A DNA stretch of 5,311 nucleotides from Clostridiales bacterium (lineage in GTDB: Bacteria; Bacillota_A; Clostridia; Oscillospirales; Oscillospiraceae). The position numbers were made by a program, and so were the translations under genes. The notes under the pieces were generated by a model. The model had not been told where the DNA came from and did not search any database. It was given only the letters and a program-made list of their open reading frames with translations. Below are positions 1-5,219 of the stretch, in pieces. The stretch spans positions 1-5,311 of the forward strand of contig DXUR01000237.1 in the NCBI GenBank assembly GCA_019417795.1, written 5' to 3'. Numbering within the stretch: position 1 is the stretch's first letter; each line of letters starts with the position of its first letter.

Positions 1-153
1 ATTGAACACTGCGCCGATCATGATGATTGCCATCAGGTTTTGGGAGCCTGTGCCGATGCAGCGGACGTATCGGTTCTGGGCGAATGCGGTGGAGATGGGC
101 ACCAGTGTGTTCTCAATGAACTGCCCGATGGGATTTTTCTTTGTCTCCGTCAT
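1..153 (-). CDS. PTS sugar transporter subunit IIC (EIIC permease), N-terminal part
   Basis: This is the first 51 residues of a gene that continues past the left edge of the window. The peptide begins MTETKKNPIGQFIENTLVPI, followed by an Asn-Arg-Tyr-Val-Arg stretch and then a hydrophobic start of a membrane segment (residues about 40-51, LMAIIMIGAVFN). A short amphipathic lead with F-x-E-x-x-L-x-P, then an R-Y/H basic patch, then the first membrane helix is the usual start of lactose/cellobiose-type EIIC permeases, which import and phosphorylate sugars across the cell membrane. The start at 153 is fixed by AAGGAGGA at 162-169, eight bases upstream. The gene has its own promoter region and sits downstream of two exported hydrolases and an RpiR regulator, which fits a carbohydrate-uptake locus. 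The sugar cannot be inferred. The family call rests on a short N-terminus only. Confidence 0.68.
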   Translation of the reverse strand, partial: MTETKKNPIGQFIENTLVPISTAFAQNRYVRCIGTGSQNLMAIIMIGAVFN

Positions 154-225
154 GGGAAGATTCCTCCTTCTTTCTTGAAACGAACGTTTTGGGAAGGTAG
201 CAGCTCTGCAGATTCGCTTTTCCTC

Positions 226-350
226 CTTGCACCAAAAGTATATCACATCCGGCATTTGATTTGGTTACAAGCACAGCTCCAGCCTTTCAGGGTGGCCGTT
301 TCCATTTCACGTTTTGAAAAGCAGAAAAACATTTTTGCTGGTTTTTGTGC
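226..350 (-). promoter_or_regulatory. Conserved 125-bp upstream regulatory region, copy A (PTS gene)
   Basis: This stretch aligns without gaps to 3759-3883, the region upstream of the lipoprotein gene; 82 of 125 positions match by hand count. Blocks kept in both are CTTGCACCAAAA over the transcript start (226-237), ATTTGG at the -35 position (259-264), TTTCAGG (285-291 area), the dyad TTTCA-N5-TGAAA (305-319), and TTTTTGTGC (342-350). The two outer blocks form an inverted pair, TTGCACCAAAA at 227-237 and TTTTTGTGCAA at 342-352, with centres 115 bp apart. The region lies between the terminator at 365-410 and the PTS start. The likely role is binding of a shared regulator; which protein binds is not shown by the sequence. 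Confidence 0.6.
237..245 (-). promoter_or_regulatory. Extended -10 promoter of the PTS EIIC gene
   Basis: The minus strand reads TGA-TATACT, an extended -10 (TGnTATAmT), placing the transcript start near 230 and leaving a leader of about 77 nt. The -35 position holds CCAAAT, a poor match to TTGACA, so the promoter may need its extended -10 or an activator. The same arrangement occurs at the lipoprotein promoter (3770-3778). Confidence 0.6.
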
Positions 351-364
351 AATTTGACCGCACG

Positions 365-410
365 AAACCCAGCGCCCCGGGAAGCCAAATGCTCCCGGGG
401 CGCTGGGTTT
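365..410 (-). terminator. Rho-independent terminator after the secreted hydrolase gene
   Basis: A perfect 18-bp inverted repeat (365-382 with 393-410) encloses a 10-nt loop. The stem is GC-rich (core CCCAGCGCCCCGGGA) and its outer AAA/TTT gives a short U tract on either strand. It lies about 60 bp past the stop of the hydrolase gene at 471 and separates that gene from the PTS promoter region. The plus-strand tail (TTTTCT) is slightly better than the minus-strand tail, so it may work both ways. Confidence 0.85.
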
Positions 411-470
411 TCTGTGGCTCAGCCGTTCACCTGACGGGGGTATTCAGGCCCGTGGACAGCATGCCGTTTT

Positions 471-2015
471 TCAGTTGACAGGAACCCAGGCTGCAGGGTC
501 TACCAGATCCCACATCTTGGCGGCATCTTGGCCGAAGTAACCCACGCTGTCGTAGGTCACGCTGGCCACATGGCCGCCGATCAGCAGGCCTTCCACCATG
601 ATATTTTCACCCCATCCGAAGAAGGTGAACAGGCACTTGCCGCCGTCGGCAGTGGTGTAGACGTTCACCGTCACGTCATCGCCGATGGGGAACCAGTTGA
701 CATGGATCTGCTGAGTCAGGGTGTACTCAGCAGGGATCTCGCCGGTGAAGGGAATCTCGGCATAGCCCATCACCTTCTGCATGTACAGGTCGCAGGTCTC
801 CATCCAGGTCATGGAAGAGGTGCCCTCCATGCCGGCGCCGAAGCCGTGGCCGTTCAGACCGTAGACATGGAGTTCGGGGTCCAGGCCCAGCGCATAGGCC
901 TGCTTGAACATTTCCAGGCTGCCTTCCCACTGGTCGTCAGCGCCCACAGCGATGAACATGTGGGGCAGGTTGGGGTTCTCCGTTTCGAGAGGGCCGCCTG
1001 AGTAGATCAGATGGGCCACATCCACATCGCTGTTGACTGCGTCCACGGCGTCGCAGACGTAGTCGGGGTCAAAATGGTTGGGGGTGATGCTGCCGTAGAA
1101 CTTCTCCAGCATGGTGCGGATGTTGCCGCCGCTGCCCGAATAGCCGGACACGGCCAGCATGGAATTATCCAGGTCAATGCCCCACGATTCGGCATTGTAT
1201 TTGATCACGCGGACAGCCCGCTGCATGTCCATAACGATGTCATCGTTGTTATAGGGGGCCACCCGGCGCTGGAGCAAAAAGCAGTTGTAGCCCAGCTTGT
1301 TGAATTCGGGGCAGACGGCATAGGCTTCCACCGGGTTGCTGCGGCTGGTGTTGCCGCCGCCGGAGGTAACAAGGATGGTACCCTTGGCCGAACTGGGGTC
1401 GTCCAGCAGGTAAGGAATCAGGATAGGCTGGAAGTCGGCGTTATCGTATACGGCCTCGCCTTCATAGTTCACCAGAGGGAACTGCAGGTCGCTGGCCGGG
1501 GTGGTGACGGGCATATCGTCGCCCCACAGGTAGATCACTTCGCCGTTGATGCCGTCGCTGTAAGGCTTGAGCTGATGGTCAGCCAGGGCGGCAATGGCAT
1601 CACGGGCTTTCAGGATCTGCTGTTTGTTAGCGTCGGTCAGGGATTCGGGATGAAGGCCCATCATGACGGTGCCTGCGCTCTGGGCCGCATCCCAGGCGTC
1701 TTGGGTGTACAGGGTGGGATAGTTGCGGACCATCTTGTAGTTGTAAACCTGGGTTTCCCACTCAGCCTGCCAGTAGTTGGGGTCGGATTCAGACAGGGTG
1801 TTGATTTTGTAAGGGGCCTGACTGTCGAAATGCCGGGGGATCTGGATGCCCAGCCAGTCCAGGATCTGGGCGCAGTTTTCGCTGGAATCCACCGACTGGG
1901 CAGAGGGGGCAGACATACCCCCGGGGCTGACCGCAAAGGCGGACGCCGGGATACCCATCATCAGCCCGACTGCCAGGACGCTTGCCACCATGGTTTTGAC
2001 GCTCTTGTTTTTCAT
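471..2015 (-). CDS. Secreted alpha/beta-hydrolase (putative carbohydrate esterase)
   Basis: A 514-residue exported serine hydrolase. The N-terminus has Lys-rich residues, a hydrophobic core and an A-F-A signal peptidase I site, with cleavage probably after Ala28. A helical segment (about 75-145) containing W-E-T-Q-V-Y-N-Y-K resembles FIVAR-like helical repeats. The hydrolase core runs from about 190 to 418: oxyanion-type Gly-rich turn SGGG (219-221), LQRRVAPY (248-255), nucleophile elbow G-Y-S-G-S with Ser293, probable acid Asp361 in AVGADD, and His390 in GHGFG. This order matches the acetyl-xylan/feruloyl esterase-like (COG0657/BD-FAE type) fold. A C-terminal domain of about 85 residues ends in W-x-P-V and is shared with the neighbouring lipoprotein. 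The start at 2015 is set by AAGGAGGA at 2021-2028; the in-frame ATG at 2057 has no ribosome site and would bury the signal peptide. Probably co-transcribed with the upstream lipoprotein gene. The substrate is unknown. Confidence 0.85.
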   Translation of the reverse strand: MKNKSVKTMVASVLAVGLMMGIPASAFAVSPGGMSAPSAQSVDSSENCAQILDWLGIQIPRHFDSQAPYKINTLSESDPNYWQAEWETQVYNYKMVRNYPTLYTQDAWDAAQSAGTVMMGLHPESLTDANKQQILKARDAIAALADHQLKPYSDGINGEVIYLWGDDMPVTTPASDLQFPLVNYEGEAVYDNADFQPILIPYLLDDPSSAKGTILVTSGGGNTSRSNPVEAYAVCPEFNKLGYNCFLLQRRVAPYNNDDIVMDMQRAVRVIKYNAESWGIDLDNSMLAVSGYSGSGGNIRTMLEKFYGSITPNHFDPDYVCDAVDAVNSDVDVAHLIYSGGPLETENPNLPHMFIAVGADDQWEGSLEMFKQAYALGLDPELHVYGLNGHGFGAGMEGTSSMTWMETCDLYMQKVMGYAEIPFTGEIPAEYTLTQQIHVNWFPIGDDVTVNVYTTADGGKCLFTFFGWGENIMVEGLLIGGHVASVTYDSVGYFGQDAAKMWDLVDPAAWVPVN

Positions 2016-2143
2016 AACAATCCTCCTTGTATCTGAGATTTGCATACCACAAGTCATGCAGGGCCGAAAACCATCACCTCCCGCAGGTTTCCCGAAGCCG
2101 TTTTTTCACACGGCCGATTTGCAGTTCACTCGCCTTTGGCCCA
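2016..2143 (-). other. 128-bp spacer between the two hydrolase genes
   Basis: No convincing promoter or terminator is visible. A small hairpin (2097-2101 with 2110-2114) lacks a U tract on the minus strand. A six-codon reading frame (2074 to 2054) preceded by GGGAGG has spacing too short for good initiation. The simplest reading is that the lipoprotein and secreted hydrolase genes share one transcript. Confidence 0.45.
2021..2028 (-). promoter_or_regulatory. Ribosome binding site fixing the secreted hydrolase start
   Basis: AAGGAGGA on the minus strand, five bases before the ATG at 2015. It decides between this start and the in-frame ATG 42 bases upstream (2057), which lacks any such site. 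Confidence 0.85.
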
Positions 2144-3661
2144 TCATGCCACAGGCTGCCAGTTGTTCTGGTCAGCGGCATTGTAGATGGCCTGGGCGTC
2201 ATTGGTCATAAAACCGGACTGGTCATAGGTGACGGTAATGATGCCGTCGTTCAGCACGCCTTCCACCACCTGCTGCTGGTCAAAGGCCACAAACGTCATA
2301 TACACTTTGGTCTTTGCATCGTCCACGGCGCAGGTCACATCTGCCTTGCCGAAACCGCCCTCAAAGGTATACTGCTGCACCTGGGTATAGCCCTCGGGGA
2401 TTTCTGCCGCCTCGCCGACGCCGGCCTCACCGCGACCCATCACCAGGTCAATGAAGGTATCTGCCATAGGAATCCAATAGGTGGAAGTAGTGCCTTGCAG
2501 GCCGGCACCAAAGCCGTGGCCTACCTCGGCAAAGGTGTGAACTTCCACCACTGTCTTGCCCCGGACCGAATTGGCCAGAGTCCAAATGTCGGGCATGGCG
2601 CCGGTGGCGTCGTTTTCACCCACAGCCAGGAACATGGCGGGCAAATTGGGATTTTCGGTGACCAGGCCCGCGTAGTCGCTGGTATGCTCTCCGTCATACT
2701 GGGGGCCGTACAGGGGGCAGACCACGTCCAGATCAGCGCTCATCTGATCCACTGCGTCGGAGGCATAATCTGCATCATACAGGGTGGGCTGAACATCGCC
2801 ATACAGGTTGGCCACTTCTCCCAGGATGGTGCCCGAACCGCCCGAGAATCCGCTGGCGGCGATACAGTCCATACCGCCCAGCCCCAGGCTGTCGGCATTA
2901 TATCGCAGATACCGGACAGCCCGCTGAATATCCAGCCAGGTATCTTCCTGGCTGTAGGGGGCCACCCGTCGCTGGAGCACATAGGCGTTGTAGCCCAAAT
3001 CCTGGAAGGCCTCGGCGATGGGATAGCCTTCCATGGCGTTGCCGCGGGAAGAATAACCGCCGCCAGCAATCACAATCATATTGCCCTTGGCTGCCAACTG
3101 GTCCTCCACCAGATAGGGCACCAGGAAGGGTTTCGTATCGGCGTTGTCATAGCTCTCGGCGGTAAAGTCGGACACCTCCACCGTCTCGGCTGTGGCCGGG
3201 GCATCCCCCCAGATGTACCCCATACAGTCGGCTGCCGGTGCATCCTGAACCAGCGCTTCCCGCTGGGCCACCGCATTGTCAATCATACTCTTGGAGACAT
3301 CGTCGATGTTGTCCGGGTCGATGTTCAGCAGGGTGTTGGCCGTTGCGGTATAGGCATCCCAGCTTTCAGCCTGATAGGCCGTGGGCACGTTGCGGATCAA
3401 CTTGTAGTTATAGAGTTCTGTTTCCAGGGCTTTCTGGTAGTAATCGGGGTCGCTTGGGTCCAGATCCAGGGTCTGGACCGGCATATCGTGATAGGTTTCG
3501 ACCGGGCCCTCCGTTGTTTCCTCGCTGGACGCTGCAGCCGAGGATACAGCCTGCGACGACACAGCACTGGAGGTGGTGTTGCCCTGCTGGCACCCACTCA
3601 TCGACAGCAGCAGGGCTGCCAGCAGGCACCCGGACAAAAGTCGTTTGTTCCATTTTCTCAT
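2144..3661 (-). CDS. Alpha/beta-hydrolase lipoprotein (putative carbohydrate esterase)
   Basis: A 505-residue lipoprotein. A basic N-terminus and hydrophobic core end in a lipobox M-S-G-C, with Cys24 the likely lipid anchor, followed by a Ser/Thr/Ala-rich linker (about 28-52) that would hold the enzyme away from the membrane. Then come a helical, FIVAR-like segment (about 72-140) and the hydrolase core (about 172-410): AGGG (199-202), LQRRVAPY (229-236), nucleophile elbow G-F-S-G-G with Ser273, probable acid Asp351 in GEND, and His382 in GHGFG. The final 85 or so residues are a beta-rich-looking domain ending W-x-P-V, as in the downstream paralogue. By eye the two proteins are nearly half identical across the core. 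The start at 3661 follows AAAGGAG at 3671-3677; the ATG at 3694 has no ribosome site. An extended -10 promoter lies about 100 bp upstream. Probable extracytoplasmic esterase on an acylated sugar; the exact substrate is unknown. Confidence 0.85.
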   Translation of the reverse strand: MRKWNKRLLSGCLLAALLLSMSGCQQGNTTSSAVSSQAVSSAAASSEETTEGPVETYHDMPVQTLDLDPSDPDYYQKALETELYNYKLIRNVPTAYQAESWDAYTATANTLLNIDPDNIDDVSKSMIDNAVAQREALVQDAPAADCMGYIWGDAPATAETVEVSDFTAESYDNADTKPFLVPYLVEDQLAAKGNMIVIAGGGYSSRGNAMEGYPIAEAFQDLGYNAYVLQRRVAPYSQEDTWLDIQRAVRYLRYNADSLGLGGMDCIAASGFSGGSGTILGEVANLYGDVQPTLYDADYASDAVDQMSADLDVVCPLYGPQYDGEHTSDYAGLVTENPNLPAMFLAVGENDATGAMPDIWTLANSVRGKTVVEVHTFAEVGHGFGAGLQGTTSTYWIPMADTFIDLVMGRGEAGVGEAAEIPEGYTQVQQYTFEGGFGKADVTCAVDDAKTKVYMTFVAFDQQQVVEGVLNDGIITVTYDQSGFMTNDAQAIYNAADQNNWQPVA

Positions 3662-3670
3662 CTGATTGAT

Positions 3671-3677
3671 CTCCTTT
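3671..3677 (-). promoter_or_regulatory. Ribosome binding site fixing the lipoprotein start
   Basis: AAAGGAG on the minus strand, nine bases before the ATG at 3661. It places the start eleven codons downstream of the longer open frame (ATG at 3694) and gives a standard lipoprotein signal peptide. Confidence 0.85.
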
Positions 3678-3758
3678 CTTTGCAATCCGCTCATCTGTTT
3701 TTTCTTCCAAACACATCGACTGTGGAAAGACGGCTTTTCACTTCCGCAATTTCAGCAT

Positions 3759-3883
3759 CTTGCACCAAAATTATAACATGTATGGAATACAATTTGGCTT
3801 CAAATGCATTTGCTCTGTTTCAGGAGCTGATTTTCTTTTTCAGTTTTTGAAAGATCGAAAAAAGTTTCAGCCGTTTTTTGTGC
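3759..3883 (-). promoter_or_regulatory. Conserved 125-bp upstream regulatory region, copy B (hydrolase operon)
   Basis: This is the counterpart of 226-350, aligned without gaps. Kept blocks are CTTGCACCAAAA over the transcript start (3759-3770), ATTTGG at the -35 (3792-3797), the dyad TTTCA-N5-TGAAA (3838-3852), and TTTTTGTGC (3875-3883). The outer elements TTGCACCAAAA (3760-3770) and TTTTTGTGCAG (3875-3885) form an inverted pair with centres 115 bp apart, as in copy A. Coding homology cannot explain the match, because both copies lie between a terminator and a gene start. It is a candidate shared operator or activator region. Confidence 0.6.
3770..3778 (-). promoter_or_regulatory. Extended -10 promoter of the hydrolase operon
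   Basis: The minus strand reads TGT-TATAAT, a consensus -10 with a TGn extension. Transcription would start near 3763, giving a leader of about 100 nt before the lipoprotein ATG. The -35 position holds CCAAAT, the same non-consensus sequence at the same spacing as in the PTS promoter. Confidence 0.7.
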
Positions 3884-3890
3884 AGACCGC

Positions 3891-3929
3891 AAAAAAGACC
3901 GCAGTGCGCTATGCGCAACTGCGGTCTTT
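3891..3929 (-). terminator. Rho-independent terminator of the RpiR gene
   Basis: A 12-bp stem (3894-3905 with 3918-3929) is extended by an inner GCGC/GCGC helix with a three-base loop (3910-3912) and one bulged base. On the minus strand it is followed by a run of six T (complement of 3891-3896). It begins about 14 bp past the RpiR stop codon and insulates that gene from the hydrolase promoter. Confidence 0.92.
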
Positions 3930-3942
3930 AAAATGGTATTTC

Positions 3943-4755
3943 TTATTGAAATGCTTTGTCGTAGGCTCGCAAATACCCCATCAGAATCAGGTCGTTGGCC
4001 ATCAGCGCCGCATATTTGCCCACATCATTGCGATTGGTCGTGCCGCACTGGAGGATGAAGTCTGCGGTGTTGAGATAGGGGCTGGCCAGGTTTTGGGTGA
4101 TGATCAGCATCTTGCACCCGCTGGACAGGATAGCGTTGCAGATGTCGGGGTATCGGGTCAGATAGCTGCCGCCCACACTGCAGATGATGGCAAAGTCCTT
4201 TTCGGTTAGGCTGCGGGCGCATTCCAGCTGGGTGGCATAGTCCATGAACAGCTCCACATAGCGGCCCATCATCATCATTTTGCTCTGGAAGTAGTGGCCG
4301 ATGTCCCACAGGAAGTGGTGAGAGAAGTAGGCGGCTTTGCCGCAGTCGTGGAGCGTCTTGACAATGTCGGGGATCACCTGGGCATTTTCGGGGGCAATGG
4401 TGGTGTAGATATTGCCGATCAGAGCGTCCCTGTAGGCGCTGATGGCAGTTTCTTGGTTGTTGTGGAGCATAGTATAGAACTGGCGGGAATAGTCGGTCCG
4501 CATGGTAAAATCCCGTTCCATCCAGGACTGAAACTCCTTGAAATTGTCCATGCCCAGAAACCGACAAAAGCGGGAGATGGATGCGTTGGAAGTATAACAC
4601 AGGTCTGCGATCTGGCTGAGGGTCAGCCCCTTCAGCTGGGAGTAATTCCGCAGCAGTGCCACTGCTATGTCGTAGTTTGCGTCCCGTTCCGGCGCCGAGC
4701 TCACATAGCTGAGCAGACGGTCCAACAGGGAGCCCATCATTTTTACATCATTCAT
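3943..4755 (-). CDS. RpiR/MurR-family transcriptional regulator (HTH + SIS domain)
   Basis: A 270-residue protein of the usual size for the family. The N-terminal helix-turn-helix domain (about 1-80) contains LTLSQIADLCYTSNASISRF (44-63), followed by C-R-F-L-G-M and F-K-E-F, the RpiR-type signature. A SIS sugar-phosphate-binding domain fills about 125-260, with the loop S-V-G-G-S-Y-L-T (193-200) where family members bind the phosphosugar and a second strand KMLIIT (215-220). A run of four Met (160-163) sits at the end of the first SIS helix. Such proteins act in the cytoplasm and usually control neighbouring sugar-uptake genes in response to a sugar phosphate, here plausibly the hydrolase operon and the PTS gene. 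The start is supported by GGGAGGG at 4764-4770. It has its own promoter and terminator, so it is a single-gene unit. Confidence 0.9.
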   Translation of the reverse strand: MNDVKMMGSLLDRLLSYVSSAPERDANYDIAVALLRNYSQLKGLTLSQIADLCYTSNASISRFCRFLGMDNFKEFQSWMERDFTMRTDYSRQFYTMLHNNQETAISAYRDALIGNIYTTIAPENAQVIPDIVKTLHDCGKAAYFSHHFLWDIGHYFQSKMMMMGRYVELFMDYATQLECARSLTEKDFAIICSVGGSYLTRYPDICNAILSSGCKMLIITQNLASPYLNTADFILQCGTTNRNDVGKYAALMANDLILMGYLRAYDKAFQ

Positions 4756-4795
4756 CCCTACAGCCCTCCCTGCACCATTTGTTCCAAGCGGATTT

Positions 4796-4825
4796 ATTGT
4801 AACACACCCGTCAGTATTCTGTCAA
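4796..4825 (-). promoter_or_regulatory. Sigma-A-type promoter of the RpiR gene
   Basis: The minus strand has TTGACA (4820-4825), an 18-bp spacer, then TACAAT (4796-4801). The transcript would start near 4789, about 34 nt before the ATG. Unlike the two extended -10 promoters in this window, it has a consensus -35. TGCACCA at 4771-4777, just downstream, repeats the core of the element found over the other two starts and might be an autoregulatory site, but the match is short. Confidence 0.75.
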
Positions 4826-4922
4826 ACCCAAACTTTCCCGGGATGCAGGCCGTCAAATCCAGCATGACCACCGGTCGACAAAATCCAGATTCAGCTTTAC
4901 AGTATCCGTCAAGCAAAGGCTG

Positions 4923-5149
4923 ATGAAGGCAGACCACAAGTTCTACAAGGCCCACGGCATCTATGATTTCCCCCAGAAGCAGAAAAAGCGGATTCTCCAG
5001 ATGAAGCTGGTGGGGGCCATCTTGACTGTCTCCCTTCTCTCCAGAAAAAGATGAAGGGACAAATAAACCAGTACATCATCGGGTCCCATGAAAAAGTGAT
5101 CCAAGAAATCACTATCGCTGCCTCAGAGGCATTATCAGAGGCATTATAA
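4923..5149 (+). pseudogene. Possible frame-broken small ORF, unknown function
   Basis: A 43-codon frame (4923-5054) reads MKADHKFYKAHGIYDF and onward, rich in Lys; 33 of its 43 codons end in G or C, like the real genes here, which suggests it is or was coding. It stops at a TGA overlapping an ATG (5051-5053) of a second frame that runs to the TAA at 5147-5149 (MKGQINQYIIGSHEK...). Adding one A to the five-A run at 5045-5049 would fuse the two into about 75 codons. The first frame is open upstream to 4803 without a start codon, and no good ribosome site precedes 4923. I do not recognise the product. It may be a decayed remnant, two overlapping small genes, or chance. The bases between the RpiR promoter (4825) and 4923 show nothing else. 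Confidence 0.3.
5123..5146 (+). repeat. Perfect 12-bp tandem repeat (two copies)
   Basis: TCAGAGGCATTA occurs twice head to tail (5123-5134 and 5135-5146). In the possible small frame ending at 5149 it would encode Ser-Glu-Ala-Leu twice just before the stop. It looks like a recent slippage duplication. Confidence 0.9.
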
Positions 5150-5162
5150 AAACACCTCGTTC

Positions 5163-5208
5163 AAGCAAACAGCCTGCCGGTCCAATATGACTGGCAGGCT
5201 GTTTGCTT
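5163..5208 (-). terminator. Long hairpin, probable terminator of the right-edge gene
   Basis: A 16-bp perfect stem (5163-5178 with 5193-5208) is extended by four inner pairs (one G-T) to a six-base loop. It starts 12 bp past the stop codon of the minus-strand gene at 5220. The U tract is modest on both strands (GTTTGCTT), so it may act in both directions and could also end the possible plus-strand ORF at 5149. Confidence 0.75.
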
Positions 5209-5219
5209 TGCCCGAAAAC

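Noticed and set aside
221..228. AAGGAGGA on the minus strand as a ribosome site for an extra leader peptide
   Set aside because: No ATG, GTG or TTG follows at a workable distance; the site only overlaps the conserved element at the transcript start.
40..357. 105-codon plus-strand open frame at the left edge
   Set aside because: It begins antisense to the PTS gene and runs through its promoter region, and has no ribosome site.
1011..2036. Long plus-strand open frame (341 codons) opposite the secreted hydrolase
   Set aside because: It mirrors a gene with clear signal peptide, catalytic motifs and ribosome site on the minus strand. Its product is rich in Gly, Val and His in a way typical of antisense shadows, with no recognisable domain.
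2042..2057. ATG at 2057 as the start of the secreted hydrolase
   Set aside because: It has no ribosome site and would put 14 polar residues before a clean signal peptide that has a perfect ribosome site of its own.
2097..2114. Hairpin between the two hydrolase genes as a terminator
   Set aside because: The stem is only 5 bp with an 8-base loop, and no U tract follows it on the minus strand.
2027..3850. Very long plus-strand open frame (607 codons) opposite the lipoprotein gene
   Set aside because: It has the same antisense-shadow composition, no ribosome site at its start, and it runs through the terminator-to-promoter region of minus-strand genes. The minus-strand gene has all expected enzyme motifs.
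4250..4290. ATC/CAT trinucleotide run as a microsatellite
   Set aside because: It simply encodes four Met in the SIS domain of the RpiR protein and is too short to be a meaningful repeat.
4909..5112. 67-codon minus-strand open frame
   Set aside because: No ribosome site, no recognisable motif, and it lies opposite the plus-strand frame with the better codon pattern.
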